In this document: positions 30,102 to 39,737 of the stretch, piece after piece
Layout: each line of letters starts with the position of its first letter
How positions within the stretch are numbered: the stretch's first letter is position 1
Source: Leifsonia sp. Root4
GTDB taxonomy: Bacteria; Actinomycetota; Actinomycetes; Actinomycetales; Microbacteriaceae
Length of the DNA stretch: 64,000 nt
Reading direction: 5' to 3'
Assembly (NCBI RefSeq): GCF_001425085.1
Contig: NZ_LMDN01000001.1
Location: 695,100 to 759,099, forward strand
Made by a program: the position numbers and the translations under genes
Notes under the pieces: generated by a model
What the model was told of the DNA's origin: nothing
Database searches by the model: none
Seen by the model: the letters and a program-made list of their open reading frames with translations, nothing else

Positions 30102-30127
30102 CAGCGGGGCGGCGCAGGGAGCGGCGC

Positions 30128-30178
30128 ACTCGTAGAAAAGGCCCGGTACTCAGCGAGTATCGGGCCGTTTCTACGAGT
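30128..30178. terminator. Bidirectional terminator between coaA and glmM
   Basis: Inverted repeat whose arms begin ACTCGTAGAAAAGGCCCGG and end CTACGAGT, loop of 3 bases, one mismatch; A-run on the left and T-run on the right. Lies between convergent stops. Confidence 0.85.
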
Positions 30179-30182
30179 TCTG

Positions 30183-31544
30183 CTACAGCGCGAGGCGCTC
30201 CCGCACGACGTCGGCGAGCGAGTTCGCGAGTCGGTCGGCAGTCGCCTGGTCAGCGGCCTCCACCATGACGCGCACCATCGGCTCGGTACCGGACGGTCGC
30301 AGCAGCACACGCCCGGTCTCACCCAGCTCGGCCTCAGCGGCGCGAATGGCGTCTGCGATGCCCTCGTCACCCGCCATGGCCGTGTGATTGACGCCACGCA
30401 CATTCACGAGGATCTGCGGGTAGACCGTCATGACCGATGCGAGTTCGGCGATGGACTTGCCCGTGCGCGCCATCTCGGCGACCAGGTGCAGGCCGGTCAG
30501 CACGCCGTCACCTGTGGTCGCGTACTCCGTCATGATGACGTGGCCGGACTGTTCGCCGCCCAGAGCGAGCTTGTCGGCGTTGAGTTCTTCGAGCACGTAG
30601 CGGTCGCCGACACGCGTCTCGATCATGTGGATGCCGTTGGCCGCCATCGCCTTGCGCAGCCCCAGGTTGCTCATGACGGTTGCGACCAAGGTGTCGTTGG
30701 TGAGGTGACCGCGTTCCTTCATCGCGACGGCCAAGATCGCCATGATCTGGTCGCCGTCGATGATGTTGCCCTCGTGGTCAACGGCCAGGCAGCGGTCCGC
30801 GTCGCCATCGTGCGCGATACCGACGTCTGCACCGTGCTCGAGCACAGCGCGGGCCAGATTGTCGAGGTGGGTCGAACCGACGCCATCGTTGATGTTCATG
30901 CCGTCGGGGTCGGCACCGATCACGGTGACCTTCGCGCCCGCGTTCGTGAACACCTCCGGCGAGACGCCGGATGCCGCGCCGTGAGCGCAGTCGAGAACGA
31001 CGTGGATCCCCTCGAGCCGATTCGGCAAGGTGCCGAGAAGGTGCAAGACGTATCGGTCTTCGGCATCCGCAAAACGACGAATGCGCCCGACGTCTGCGCC
31101 GGTCGGCAGGAGAACGTCTTTGTGCACATGCGCCTCGATGCGGTCTTCGACCTCGTCGGGGAGCTTGGTGCCACCGAAGGCAAAGAACTTGATGCCGTTG
31201 TCGGGGGCGGGATTGTGCGATGCCGAGAGCATCACACCGAAGTCTGCGCCGATGTCGGCGATCAGAAAAGCCGCAGCGGGGGTCGGCAGCACTCCGGCGT
31301 CGAGAACATCGACGCCTGAGGAGGCGAGACCAGCCGATACGGCGGCGGTGAGAAACTCACCGGAGATACGCGGGTCACGGGCGACGACTGCAACAGGTCG
31401 TCGGCCAGACGCACGGCGTTCTTCTGCACGGCGCCCTTGTGTGAGCACCGTGGCTGCGGCCTGGGCGAGGCCCAGGGCCAGGTCAGCCGTGAGTTCACGG
31501 TTGGCCAGGCCCCGGACGCCGTCCGTGCCAAAGAGTCGAGGCAA
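30183..31544 (-). CDS. glmM: Phosphoglucosamine mutase
   Basis: Interconverts glucosamine-6-P and glucosamine-1-P. 453 residues: [17 protein letters not shown], the phosphoserine loop [17 protein letters not shown], the metal loop [13 protein letters not shown], the sugar loop GGEQSGHV and the phosphate-binding [16 protein letters not shown]. Follows rpsI by 27 bases on the same strand, so it is probably co-transcribed with rplM-rpsI. Confidence 0.97.
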   Translation of the reverse strand: MPRLFGTDGVRGLANRELTADLALGLAQAAATVLTQGRRAEERRASGRRPVAVVARDPRISGEFLTAAVSAGLASSGVDVLDAGVLPTPAAAFLIADIGADFGVMLSASHNPAPDNGIKFFAFGGTKLPDEVEDRIEAHVHKDVLLPTGADVGRIRRFADAEDRYVLHLLGTLPNRLEGIHVVLDCAHGAASGVSPEVFTNAGAKVTVIGADPDGMNINDGVGSTHLDNLARAVLEHGADVGIAHDGDADRCLAVDHEGNIIDGDQIMAILAVAMKERGHLTNDTLVATVMSNLGLRKAMAANGIHMIETRVGDRYVLEELNADKLALGGEQSGHVIMTEYATTGDGVLTGLHLVAEMARTGKSIAELASVMTVYPQILVNVRGVNHTAMAGDEGIADAIRAAEAELGETGRVLLRPSGTEPMVRVMVEAADQATADRLANSLADVVRERLAL

Positions 31545-31571
31545 AGCCTGATACTCCGATTGAGGCGCTGG

Positions 31572-32054
31572 TTAGCGCTTCGAGAACTGCGAGGCCTTGC
31601 GGGCCTTCTTGAGACCAGCCTTCTTGCGCTCGATGACGCGCGAGTCGCGAGTCAGGAAGCCGGCCTTCTTGAGGATGGCGCGGTTGTTCTCGCGGTCGAT
31701 CTCGTTGAGTGCACGAGCGATGGCGAGACGCATGGCGCCGGCCTGACCCGAGGGGCCGCCACCGGTGACCTTGGCAACGACGTCGTAGCTGCCGATGAGG
31801 TCGAGCACCTTGAAGGGGTCGGTGATGAGCTGCTGGTGCAGCTTGTTGGGGAAGTACTCGGCGAACTCGCGCTTGTTCACGCTGAGCGTGCCCGAGCCGG
31901 GAACGAGGCGCACGCGGGCGATGGCCTGCTTGCGACGTCCGACAGCTGCGCCGCCAACGTTCAGCACTGCGCGGGGAGCCTTGGGGGCTGCCTCGGCCGG
32001 CGTCTCGGTGGAGTAGCTCTCCGGAGCGTCAATCTGGTCTGCGATCTTAGCCAC
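31572..32054 (-). CDS. rpsI: 30S ribosomal protein S9
   Basis: 160 residues with the S9 core [18 protein letters not shown], the [19 protein letters not shown] segment and the basic tail [12 protein letters not shown] that reaches the P-site tRNA. The first 30 residues are an acidic, Ala/Pro-rich extension. Follows rplM in the standard pair. Confidence 0.97.
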   Translation of the reverse strand: MAKIADQIDAPESYSTETPAEAAPKAPRAVLNVGGAAVGRRKQAIARVRLVPGSGTLSVNKREFAEYFPNKLHQQLITDPFKVLDLIGSYDVVAKVTGGGPSGQAGAMRLAIARALNEIDRENNRAILKKAGFLTRDSRVIERKKAGLKKARKASQFSKR

Positions 32055-32106
32055 GATGGTGGTAATCCTTTGTCTTAGAAGTCGAGAAGTCTGGGACCGG
32101 GAGGCT

Positions 32107-32553
32107 CTACTGAGCGACCTGGGTCAGGGTGTACGGCACCGGCTGCTGCGCGGCGTGCGGGTGCTCGGAGCCTGCGTAGACCTTGAGCTTCTTGAGCTGA
32201 GCGCGACCGATCGAGTTCTTCGGAAGCATTCCGCGGATGGCCTTCTCAACGGCGCGCTCGGGGTTCTTCTCGAGCAGCTCGGAGTAGCTGACAGCCGTGA
32301 GTCCGCCCGGGTAACCCGAGTGGCGGTAGGCCTTCTTCTGGTCGAGCTTGGAGCCGGTGAGGGCGACCTTCTCGGCGTTGATGATGATGACGAAGTCACC
32401 CATGTCCATGTGGGGGGTGAATGTCGCCTTGTTCTTGCCGCGGAGGATCACTGCTGCGTGGCTGGCGAGGCGGCCGAGAACGACGTCAGTTGCGTCAATG
32501 ATGACCCAACTGCGCGAAACTTCGGAAGCCTTCGGGGTGTAAGTGCGCGTCAC
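32107..32553 (-). CDS. rplM: 50S ribosomal protein L13
   Basis: 148 residues: [69 protein letters not shown] and [16 protein letters not shown]. First gene of rplM-rpsI, with its own promoter upstream. Confidence 0.97.
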   Translation of the reverse strand: MTRTYTPKASEVSRSWVIIDATDVVLGRLASHAAVILRGKNKATFTPHMDMGDFVIIINAEKVALTGSKLDQKKAYRHSGYPGGLTAVSYSELLEKNPERAVEKAIRGMLPKNSIGRAQLKKLKVYAGSEHPHAAQQPVPYTLTQVAQ

Positions 32554-32684
32554 TGTAGTGGCTGCTTTCTGTGTCGAACGGAGGTGTTCGTGAATCCCGC
32601 TCCGGGCGTGTTCTCAACTGGAACACAAACGATGGAGGGCTCACGTTCGCGGGCCCGGCCAGCTAGCCGAGGCACCAAGGATCA

Positions 32685-32713
32685 ATAATAGACGTTCGGC
32701 GGCGTGCTGGCAA
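32685..32713 (-). promoter_or_regulatory. rplM-rpsI promoter
   Basis: Minus strand TTGCCA (32708-32713), 17-base spacer, TATTAT (32685-32690). A near-consensus housekeeping promoter giving a leader of about 125 bases before rplM. Confidence 0.75.
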
Positions 32714-32757
32714 TTCGGGCCGGATGCCGCGCCTCCCGCTCTCGGCCATGTGAATTG

Positions 32758-33696
32758 CTAGAGGGCGCGGTGCGCGCGCGTCTCGGCGGCGCGCAACGCG
32801 AGCGCGGCGTCATCCGGGTAACCGATCTCGGTGAGCACCAGGCCGCGGGCCGGCATCACCTTGAACGCGGCGGTGCGTTCGCGCGCATCGCGCAGCTCGA
32901 TCAGTCGCGCGGGCGTGAGTCGGCCGACGCCGACCGCGACGCAGCCGCCGACGAGGGCACGGACCATGCTGTGGCAGAAGGCGTCGGCCTGCAGCGAGGC
33001 GATGAGCACACCCTGATCGTCGCGGCGCCAGTAGAAGCTCTGCAGGGTGCGGATCGTCGTCGCGCGGGGCTTCGGCTTGCAGTAGGCGGCGAAGTCGTGC
33101 AGCCCGCACAGCTCCTGGGCGACCTCGTCCATCGGTTCGAGTCGGTGCCGGCCAGGCAGCCAGGTGGTGCGGAATCGCTGCAGCGGGTCGCGCTCGGAGT
33201 AGGCGTCGGCGATGCGGTACTCGTAGCGGCGCCAGAGGGCGCCGAATCGGGCGTCGAAGCCGGGTGGCGCGAGCCGCGCCGACCGGATGACGATGTCGCC
33301 CTTCTGGCTCAGGATGCCGTTCAGGCGCCGTGCCAGTGCGATCGCGGCATCGCTGTCCGCCGCACGGGCGTTGCGCCCCCTGGCCGGGCTCAGCACGCTG
33401 GCCGCCTGCGCCTCGGTGAGGTCGAGGTGCGCGACCTGGCCGGTCGCGTGCACACCGGCGTCGGTGCGGCCGGCGACCACGAGGCGGGGCGTCGGCGGGT
33501 TGCGGCGCAGGATCGAGTCGAGAGCCGACTCGATCTCGCCCTGCACGGTGCGCAGCACGGGCTGAATCGCCCAGCCACTGAAGTTCGTGCCGTCGTAGGC
33601 GATGTCGAGGCGGAGCCGGATGCTGCCGGGGGCCAGCCGAGTCACCGCGTCGTCATCGATCGGGTCCGGCTCTGGGGCTGCATACTGCTCAGTCAC
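32758..33696 (-). CDS. truA: tRNA pseudouridine synthase A
   Basis: Makes pseudouridine at positions 38-40 of tRNA. 312 residues: LRLDIAYDGTNFSGWAIQP, catalytic Asp in VVAGRTDAGVHATGQVAHLD, and QADAFCHSMVRALVG. GTG at 33696 is preferred because TAGACT lies 7 bases before it, as for other leaderless genes here; the frame runs on to ATG at 33741. Contains an insertion of about 25 residues (ARGRNARAADSDA region) relative to short TruA forms. Confidence 0.93.
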   Translation of the reverse strand: MTEQYAAPEPDPIDDDAVTRLAPGSIRLRLDIAYDGTNFSGWAIQPVLRTVQGEIESALDSILRRNPPTPRLVVAGRTDAGVHATGQVAHLDLTEAQAASVLSPARGRNARAADSDAAIALARRLNGILSQKGDIVIRSARLAPPGFDARFGALWRRYEYRIADAYSERDPLQRFRTTWLPGRHRLEPMDEVAQELCGLHDFAAYCKPKPRATTIRTLQSFYWRRDDQGVLIASLQADAFCHSMVRALVGGCVAVGVGRLTPARLIELRDARERTAAFKVMPARGLVLTEIGYPDDAALALRAAETRAHRAL

Positions 33697-33765
33697 GGCA
33701 TCCAGTCTAGGAGAGCGGGCCGACCCGATTCGTGACGGCAAAGCGCGCCGGGTGCCCGGGAACGA

Positions 33766-33799
33766 CGAAGGGCCCCGAACTCGCGTTCGGGGCCCTTCG
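33766..33799 (-). terminator. rplQ terminator
   Basis: CGAAGGGCCCCGAAC pairs exactly with 33785-33799 around a TCGC loop, 22 bases past the rplQ stop. It ends the alpha operon before truA. Confidence 0.8.
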
Positions 33800-33821
33800 G
33801 ATGATGCAGGGTGAGACAGCC

Positions 33822-34340
33822 TTATTCGGCGGCCTTCTCCTCGGCCGGAGCCTCGCTTGCCTCGGCGGGGGCGACCTCGACGGTCTCCTCAGCCGGGGCG
33901 ACCTCGGCCGGAGCCTCGGCAGCAGGAGCCGCGGCAGCAGCTGCAGCAGCGGTCTTCTTGGCGGACTTCGGCTTGGCGACGACGGGCTCGAGAACGAGCT
34001 CGATCTGCACCATGGGGGCGTTGTCGCCCTTGCGGAAGCCGAGCTTGGTGATGCGCGTGTAGCCACCATCGCGCTCGGCGACCTGCGGAGCGATCACGGT
34101 GAACAGCTCGTGCACGACGGACTTGTCGCCGATCGACGCGAGGACGCGACGACGAGCGTGCAGGTCGCCCTTCTTGGCGAAGGTGACGAAGCGCTCGGCG
34201 ACGGGCTGCAGGCGCTTGGCCTTGGTCTCCGTGGTCTTGATCGACTTGTGCGTGAACAGGGCAGCAGCCAGGTTAGCGAGCATGAGGCGCTCGTGTGCCG
34301 GACCGCCTCCGAGGCGGGGGCCCTTTGTAGGCTTAGGCAT
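33822..34340 (-). CDS. rplQ: 50S ribosomal protein L17
   Basis: 172 residues. The L17 core ([58 protein letters not shown]) ends near residue 120; the last 50 residues are an Ala/Pro/Glu-rich low-complexity tail not needed for the fold. Follows rpoA, the usual order. Confidence 0.96.
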   Translation of the reverse strand: MPKPTKGPRLGGGPAHERLMLANLAAALFTHKSIKTTETKAKRLQPVAERFVTFAKKGDLHARRRVLASIGDKSVVHELFTVIAPQVAERDGGYTRITKLGFRKGDNAPMVQIELVLEPVVAKPKSAKKTAAAAAAAAPAAEAPAEVAPAEETVEVAPAEASEAPAEEKAAE

Positions 34341-34404
34341 TTTGTATCTCCAGTATCAAATGTGGTGGGAGGCTCGCGACGAGCCACGGGTAGCGCGGAA
34401 AGCG

Positions 34405-35394
34405 CTAGTTGGTCTCGTCTTCGAAGCCGCTGTAGAAGTGAGCGCCGTCGAATCCAGGAACGGAGTCCTTGAGCGACAGGCCGAGCTCCACGAGCTTGTC
34501 CTTGACCTCATCCACCGACTTCTGTCCGAAGTTGCGGATGTTCATGAGCTGGGTCTCCGAGAGGGCGACCAGTTCGCTCACGTTGTTGATGCCTTCGCGC
34601 TTGAGGCAGTTGTACGAGCGCACCGAGAGGTCGAGGTCTTCGATCGGGATCGAAAGCTCGCTCGAGAGCACGGCGTCGACGGGAGCCGGGCCGATCTCGA
34701 TGCCCTCTGCGGCGGTGTTCAGCTCGCGAGCGAGGCCGAACAGCTCGGTCAGCGTACGACCAGCGGATGCAATTGCATCGCGCGGGCTGATGGCCGACTT
34801 GGTCTCGACGTCGACCACGAGGCGGTCGAAGTCAGTGCGCTCACCGGCACGAGTCGCCTCGACGCGGTAGGTCACCTTGAGAACGGGCGAGTAGATCGAG
34901 TCGACCGGAATCTGGCCGGCCTCGGAGTACTCGTTGCGGTTCTGCGTGGCGGACACGTAGCCGCGGCCGCGCTCGATGGTGAGTTCGAGCTCGAACTTGG
35001 CGGTGTCGTTGAGCGTCGCGATGACGAGCTCGGGGTTGTGCACCTCGACACCGGCCGGAGCCGAGATGTCGGCGGCGGTGACCTCACCGGCGCCCTGCTT
35101 GCGCAGGTAAGCGGTGATGGGCTCGTCGTGCTCGCTCGAGACAACGAGGCCCTTGATGTTCAAGATGATCTCGGTGACGTCTTCCTTGACACCGGGAACG
35201 GTGCTGAATTCGTGGAGAACGCCATCAATGCGGATGCTGGTGACAGCAGCGCCGGGGATCGAGGAAAGCAGGGTGCGGCGAAGCGAGTTGCCGAGGGTGT
35301 AACCGAAGCCAGGCTCGAGGGGCTCGATGACGAACCGCGAGCGGAATTCGGAAATGTTCTCTTCGGTGAGCGTTGGACGCTGTGCAATAAGCAC
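34405..35394 (-). CDS. rpoA: RNA polymerase alpha subunit
   Basis: 329 residues: N-terminal assembly domain ([34 protein letters not shown]) and C-terminal domain for UP-element and activator contact ([50 protein letters not shown]). Starts ATG at 35394. rpsD, which commonly precedes rpoA, is absent. Confidence 0.98.
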   Translation of the reverse strand: MLIAQRPTLTEENISEFRSRFVIEPLEPGFGYTLGNSLRRTLLSSIPGAAVTSIRIDGVLHEFSTVPGVKEDVTEIILNIKGLVVSSEHDEPITAYLRKQGAGEVTAADISAPAGVEVHNPELVIATLNDTAKFELELTIERGRGYVSATQNRNEYSEAGQIPVDSIYSPVLKVTYRVEATRAGERTDFDRLVVDVETKSAISPRDAIASAGRTLTELFGLARELNTAAEGIEIGPAPVDAVLSSELSIPIEDLDLSVRSYNCLKREGINNVSELVALSETQLMNIRNFGQKSVDEVKDKLVELGLSLKDSVPGFDGAHFYSGFEDETN

Positions 35395-35462
35395 TATTGA
35401 TTCCTTTCGGCTAAGTGTCCGCTATATGACACTTGCGTTGTCGACCGGGTAGCTGGCCCGGC

Positions 35463-35478
35463 GTTGTTGAATTGTGTA
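35463..35478 (-). repeat. 16-bp repeated leader element, copy 1 (upstream of rpoA)
   Basis: GTTGTTGAATTGTGTA (minus strand TACACAATTCAACAAC). An exact second copy lies at 36497-36512 upstream of rpsM. Both are in gaps within the alpha operon, 69 and 127 bases before the next start codon. Confidence 0.7.
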
Positions 35479-35496
35479 AGGAACTTTCCACGGCCC

Positions 35497-35534
35497 GAGC
35501 CTGCCGGGCTCCCCGGAGGGGGCCAGGCAGGCTC
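35497..35534 (-). terminator. Hairpin between rpsK and rpoA
   Basis: GAGCCTGCC at 35497-35505 pairs with GGCAGGCTC at 35526-35534; the interior is G/C rich and also partly paired. No clear T-run, so it may be an attenuator or processing hairpin rather than a full stop. Confidence 0.45.
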
Positions 35535-35554
35535 AGACTGCGGCGAAGAGTGCT

Positions 35555-35953
35555 TTAAACGCGGCGACGCTTGGGCGGGCGGCATCCGTTGTGCGCCTGC
35601 GGCGTCACATCGTTGATGGAGCCGACCTCGAGGCCTGCGGCCTGAAGCGAACGAATTGCCGTCTCGCGACCCGAACCCGGGCCCTTGACGAAGACGTCAA
35701 CCTTCTTCATGCCGTGCTCCTGCGCCTGACGCGCAGCCGACTCGGCGGCGAGCTGAGCGGCGAAGGGGGTCGACTTGCGCGAACCCTTGAAGCCGACGGC
35801 TCCCGACGAGGCCCAGCTGATAACAGCTCCGCTGGGGTCGGTGATCGAAACGATCGTGTTGTTGAACGTGCTCTTGATGTGGGCCTGGCCCACAGCAATG
35901 TTCTTCTTTTCTTTCTTACGCGGCTTCCGTGCGGCCGACTTTGGTGCTGCCAT
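35555..35953 (-). CDS. rpsK: 30S ribosomal protein S11
   Basis: 132 residues: [46 protein letters not shown] and the C-terminal [19 protein letters not shown]. Lies 42 bases after rpsM. Confidence 0.97.
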   Translation of the reverse strand: MAAPKSAARKPRKKEKKNIAVGQAHIKSTFNNTIVSITDPSGAVISWASSGAVGFKGSRKSTPFAAQLAAESAARQAQEHGMKKVDVFVKGPGSGRETAIRSLQAAGLEVGSINDVTPQAHNGCRPPKRRRV

Positions 35954-35995
35954 GATTTCTCCTGAATCCTAGAGGCGAGGGTCGCTGGCCGGGGC

Positions 35996-36370
35996 CTAGC
36001 GAGCCTTCTTCTTGCCGGCGACGGTGCGCTTCGGGCCCTTGCGGGTACGAGCGTTGGTCTTGGTGCGCTGTCCGCGCACGGGCAGGCCGCGACGGTGGCG
36101 GATGCCCTCGTAGGATCCGATTTCAACCTTGCGGCGGATGTCGGCGGCGACCTCGCGGCGAAGGTCACCTTCTACCTTGAAGTTGCCTTCGATGTAGTCG
36201 CGAAGTGCAACGAGCTGGTCGTCGCTGAGGTCCTTGACGCGGATGTTTCCGTCGATCTCGGTGTCAGCGAGGGTCTTGAGCGCGCTTGTGCGCCCAACAC
36301 CGTAAATGTAGGTCAGTGCGATCTCCACGCGCTTTTCGCGCGGGATGTCTACGCCTGCGAGACGTGCCAT
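35996..36370 (-). CDS. rpsM: 30S ribosomal protein S13
   Basis: 124 residues from ATG at 36370: [66 protein letters not shown]. The frame is open upstream but the canonical N-terminus and GGAG-type site before 36370 fix the start. Confidence 0.97.
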   Translation of the reverse strand: MARLAGVDIPREKRVEIALTYIYGVGRTSALKTLADTEIDGNIRVKDLSDDQLVALRDYIEGNFKVEGDLRREVAADIRRKVEIGSYEGIRHRRGLPVRGQRTKTNARTRKGPKRTVAGKKKAR

Positions 36371-36496
36371 GGTGGCTGCTCCTTGAGGTGAGTGGAGGTG
36401 TGGTGCATTCTCGGTGCCACGGCCTCCAACCGTGGGTGTCCGCCGGGCGACCGACCGTGTAGGCACAGGCGCTCAGCTTCTTGAGAATGCGATTTC

Positions 36497-36512
36497 GTTG
36501 TTGAATTGTGTA
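36497..36512 (-). repeat. 16-bp repeated leader element, copy 2 (upstream of rpsM)
   Basis: Exact copy of the element at 35463-35478, in the gap between rpmJ and rpsM. Confidence 0.7.
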
Positions 36513-36535
36513 TCTGCCCCGTGAAGGAGAAGAGA

Positions 36536-36652
36536 CTAGCCCTGACGCTGCTTGTGGCGCGGGTTGCTCTTGCAGATGACCATGACGCGGCCGTTGCGAC
36601 GAATCACCTTGCAGTGCTCGCAGATCGGCTTGACGCTGGGGTTGACCTTCAT
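36536..36652 (-). CDS. rpmJ: 50S ribosomal protein L36
   Basis: 38 residues, found by reading the sequence between infA and rpsM: starts [17 protein letters not shown] and ends NPRHKQRQG. The zinc-ligand pattern C-x2-C-x12-C-x4-H is intact, so this is the zinc-binding (C+) form. Confidence 0.96.
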   Translation of the reverse strand: MKVNPSVKPICEHCKVIRRNGRVMVICKSNPRHKQRQG

Positions 36653-36720
36653 TGTGGTTCCTTGTTTTCGCTGTCTTCGTACTCGCGGGATGCCGCGAGC
36701 CGTTACTTAACAGCCGCCCG

Positions 36721-36942
36721 TTACTTGTAGCGGTAAACGATCCGACCACGGGTCAGGTCGTAGGGGCTCAGCTCCACAATCACGCGGTCCTCAGGGAGGA
36801 TGCGGATGTAGTGCTGACGCATCTTGCCCGAGATGTGAGCAAGAACCTTGTGTCCGTTGGTGAGCTCTACGCGAAACATCGCGTTGGGCAGAGCTTCTAC
36901 CACCGAGCCCTCGATTTCGATGACGCCGTCTTTTTTGGCCAT
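36721..36942 (-). CDS. infA: Translation initiation factor IF-1
   Basis: 73 residues from ATG at 36942: [42 protein letters not shown] and [27 protein letters not shown], an OB-fold protein binding the 30S A site. Has its own promoter candidate upstream. Confidence 0.98.
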   Translation of the reverse strand: MAKKDGVIEIEGSVVEALPNAMFRVELTNGHKVLAHISGKMRQHYIRILPEDRVIVELSPYDLTRGRIVYRYK

Positions 36943-37030
36943 AGCCTCTTCGTCGCTAATAAGTAATTGGATGCTGATCGTGCGTGTGTTTTCGGTGTTT
37001 TCACCCGAGCGGAACCGCCGAATGAGGCAC

Positions 37031-37060
37031 GCTAAACGTGCACAAAACACCAAGGGTCAA
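37031..37060 (-). promoter_or_regulatory. Probable infA promoter
   Basis: Minus strand TTGACC (37055-37060), 18-base spacer, TTTAGC (37031-37036), about 90 bases before infA and just past the ptsI stop. Confidence 0.5.
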
Positions 37061-37100
37061 TCTTATGGGATGAACACCGTTTTTGCCAACTCAGGCTGTA

Positions 37101-38783
37101 TCATTCGTGACTGTTGGGCGTGCTGAGGCCGGCGGCGAGAGCCTTGACGGACGCGTGCGCCTCTGCGGCTCCGACCGCAGCAAGGGCGGCATCCGCCATC
37201 GCGGTGGCCTGGGCCGCATCGAAACGCAGCAGCGACGCTCGCACGTCGGCGATCGCGGCCGACGACATCGAGAGGCTCGTCGCTCCGAGCCCGACGAGCA
37301 CGACGGCCAGCAACGGGTCGGCCGCCGCCTCGCCGCAGATGCCCACCGGCTTGCCGAGGGCCCTGCCCGCGGCGCCGACCTCGGAGATCAAGCGGAGCAC
37401 TGCCGGGTTCCACGGGCTCTGCAGCGCGGCGACACTGCCGAGCAGGCGGTCGGCGGCGGTCGTGTACTGGGTGAGATCGTTGGTGCCGATCGATGCGAAG
37501 TCGGTCGTCGGCAGCATCCGGTCGGCCAGCAGCGCCGCCGATGGCACCTCGATCATGACCCCAGCCGTTCGGATTCCGTGCTCGCGCGCGAGCGCCGTGA
37601 AGTACTCGGCCTCCTCGACCGTTGCGACCATCGGCGCCATCACCCAGAGTTCGGCGTTCGTGGCGGCATCGGCCGCCGCGAGTGCGGTGAGCTGGTCGCG
37701 CAGGATCTGCTCATGAGCACGCAGCGAGCGGATGCCGCGCAGCCCGAGCGCCGGGTTGTCCTCGTGGTCACCGTCTCCGTGCAGGAACGCCAGCGGCTTG
37801 TCTGCGCCGGCGTCGAGCACACGGACGACGACCTTCTTGCCGTCGAAGGCCTGCAGCAGGCGGGTGTACTCGGCCTGCTGCTCCGCGACCGTCGGCGCGT
37901 TCGTTGCCTCGAGGAACAGGAACTCGGTGCGGAACAGTCCGACGCCCTCAGCGCCCGCGGCCAGGGCACCGGCCGCTCCCGCGGACGAACCGAGGTTCGC
38001 GAGCAGTGGGACGGGGGTGCCGTCGGCCAACGCCCCCGGAGTGAGTGGGGCCGCACGACGCGTCGCGCGTTCGGCCAGCCGCGCCTCGGCCTCACGCCGT
38101 TCGGCCGCCGTCGGTCCGATCACGAGCACGTCGTTCTCGGCATCGACGATGACCTCGTCGTCATCGCTCAGCGCGCTCGCGCCCTCGGCCGCGACGATGG
38201 CGACGATGGCCTTGTCCCTGGCGAGGATCGCGGTGTGCGAGGTCGGGCCGCCGCCGATCGTGACGAGGGCGAGCACCTGCTCGAGGTCGAGCGTCGCGGT
38301 GTCGGCGGGGGCCAGGTCGCGCGCCACGAGCACAAAGGGGTGGCCGGGGTGCGGGACACCGGGGGCCTGAACCCCGAGGATCTCCGCGACGACACGCTGC
38401 GAGACGTCATCGACGTCGACCGCGCGCTCCGCCATGTAGCCGCCGAGCGCCACGAGCTGGGCACGGTAGGCGGCGTAGGCCTCATGCACGGCTCGTTCCG
38501 CGGTCTTGCCCGATGCGATCCGGGCGCTGACATCGCTCTCGAGCATGGGATCCTCTGCGAACATCGCCTGTGCCTCGAGCACCTCGGATGCCGCTCCGCC
38601 GGCGAGCCCGCCGCGACGGCGCAGCTCTGCGGCCACGGCACGGAGCGCTCGCTCGGCACGCTGCCCCTCGGCATCCGCACCGATCGCGCTCGGAACGTCG
38701 AGAGGCTCGGGCAGCGGGTCTGGCATGCGCACCACCGGCCCGATGGCGATTCCGCTGCCGATGCCTGTTCCGCTCACCTGCAT
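37101..38783 (-). CDS. ptsI: Phosphoenolpyruvate--protein phosphotransferase (PTS enzyme I)
   Basis: Moves phosphate from PEP to HPr, the first step of sugar PTS uptake. 560 residues from ATG at 38783 (after GGGGGAG): swivel domain with the phospho-histidine in GGGPTSHTAILARDKAIVAI, then the PEP-binding barrel with GLFRTEFLFLE, MIEVPSAALLADRML, SIGTNDLTQYTTAADR and VGICGEAAADP. It sits between map and infA, an unusual place; no ptsH or EII gene is in the window. Confidence 0.95.
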   Translation of the reverse strand: MQVSGTGIGSGIAIGPVVRMPDPLPEPLDVPSAIGADAEGQRAERALRAVAAELRRRGGLAGGAASEVLEAQAMFAEDPMLESDVSARIASGKTAERAVHEAYAAYRAQLVALGGYMAERAVDVDDVSQRVVAEILGVQAPGVPHPGHPFVLVARDLAPADTATLDLEQVLALVTIGGGPTSHTAILARDKAIVAIVAAEGASALSDDDEVIVDAENDVLVIGPTAAERREAEARLAERATRRAAPLTPGALADGTPVPLLANLGSSAGAAGALAAGAEGVGLFRTEFLFLEATNAPTVAEQQAEYTRLLQAFDGKKVVVRVLDAGADKPLAFLHGDGDHEDNPALGLRGIRSLRAHEQILRDQLTALAAADAATNAELWVMAPMVATVEEAEYFTALAREHGIRTAGVMIEVPSAALLADRMLPTTDFASIGTNDLTQYTTAADRLLGSVAALQSPWNPAVLRLISEVGAAGRALGKPVGICGEAAADPLLAVVLVGLGATSLSMSSAAIADVRASLLRFDAAQATAMADAALAAVGAAEAHASVKALAAGLSTPNSHE

Positions 38784-38877
38784 GGGAACGCTCCCCCGGC
38801 TCGACATCCTCTGTGTGCACACATCACGAGTGACCTCCAGTGCTGAGCTGCTGTCGAGAACACCCTAGCCGCTGAGC

Positions 38878-39729
38878 TCAGGGGATGGGAACGGGCGTCA
38901 CGCCCAACGGGGCCAGCTGCGCGGCTCCGCCATCGACAGCCGTGAGCACCCAGATGCCGCCACTGTGCACGGCAACGCTGTGTTCCCAGTGGGCGGCGTC
39001 GCCGCCGTCCTCCGTGGTGACGGTCCATTCGTCGTCCTGGGTGAAGGTGTCGATGTCGCCCGCGACGACCATCGGCTCGATGGCCACGACCAGGCCGGCC
39101 TTCACCTCGGGACCCTTCTGCCGCACACGGTAGTTGAACACCGGCGGCTCCTCGTGCATGCTGCGCCCGATGCCGTGACCGATGTAGTCGGTGAGGATCC
39201 CGTACGGCTCGTCAGAGCCGGGTGCCGGGTTGGCCTCGACGTAGCCCTGCACGGAGTCACCGACCTCGTTGAGGTGCCGGGCCCGTGCGAGCCGGGCGAT
39301 GCCGTGCCAGAGCGACTGCTCCGTGACATCGCTGAGGTGCTGACGGGCCGCGACGAGCTCGGGGCGCGACGGGTCGGGAACGACGACGGTGAACGCGGAG
39401 TCACCGCTCCATCCGGCAACATCTGCCCCGCCGTCGACGGAGACGATATCACCGGGTTCGAGCGGGCGTGTGCTCGGGATCCCGTGCACGACATCGGCGT
39501 TCACCGAGATGCACAGGGTGTGGCGGTAGCCGGGAACGAGCTGGAAGTTCGAAACGCCACCAGCCGCGATGATCGCGGCCTCTGCGATGCCATCGAGCTC
39601 GAGAGGCGTGATGCCGGGCCGGATGTTGCTGCGAACGGCGGCCAGGCCGGCCGCGGTCACGAGACCGGGCGCGACCATCTGCCGGAGTTCGGCTGGCGAC
39701 TTGTAGATCGACGTGCGCCGAAAACCCAT
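38878..39729 (-). CDS. map: Methionine aminopeptidase, type I
   Basis: Removes N-terminal Met from new proteins. 283 residues: NVDV-type NADVVHGIPSTRPLEPGDIVSVDGG with metal-ligand Asp, DYIGHGIGRSMHEEPPVFNY with His ligand, and VAIEPMV with Glu ligand. Lies 8 bases after adk, the usual spc-operon order. Confidence 0.96.
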   Translation of the reverse strand: MGFRRTSIYKSPAELRQMVAPGLVTAAGLAAVRSNIRPGITPLELDGIAEAAIIAAGGVSNFQLVPGYRHTLCISVNADVVHGIPSTRPLEPGDIVSVDGGADVAGWSGDSAFTVVVPDPSRPELVAARQHLSDVTEQSLWHGIARLARARHLNEVGDSVQGYVEANPAPGSDEPYGILTDYIGHGIGRSMHEEPPVFNYRVRQKGPEVKAGLVVAIEPMVVAGDIDTFTQDDEWTVTTEDGGDAAHWEHSVAVHSGGIWVLTAVDGGAAQLAPLGVTPVPIP

Positions 39730-39737
39730 CGAGTGGC

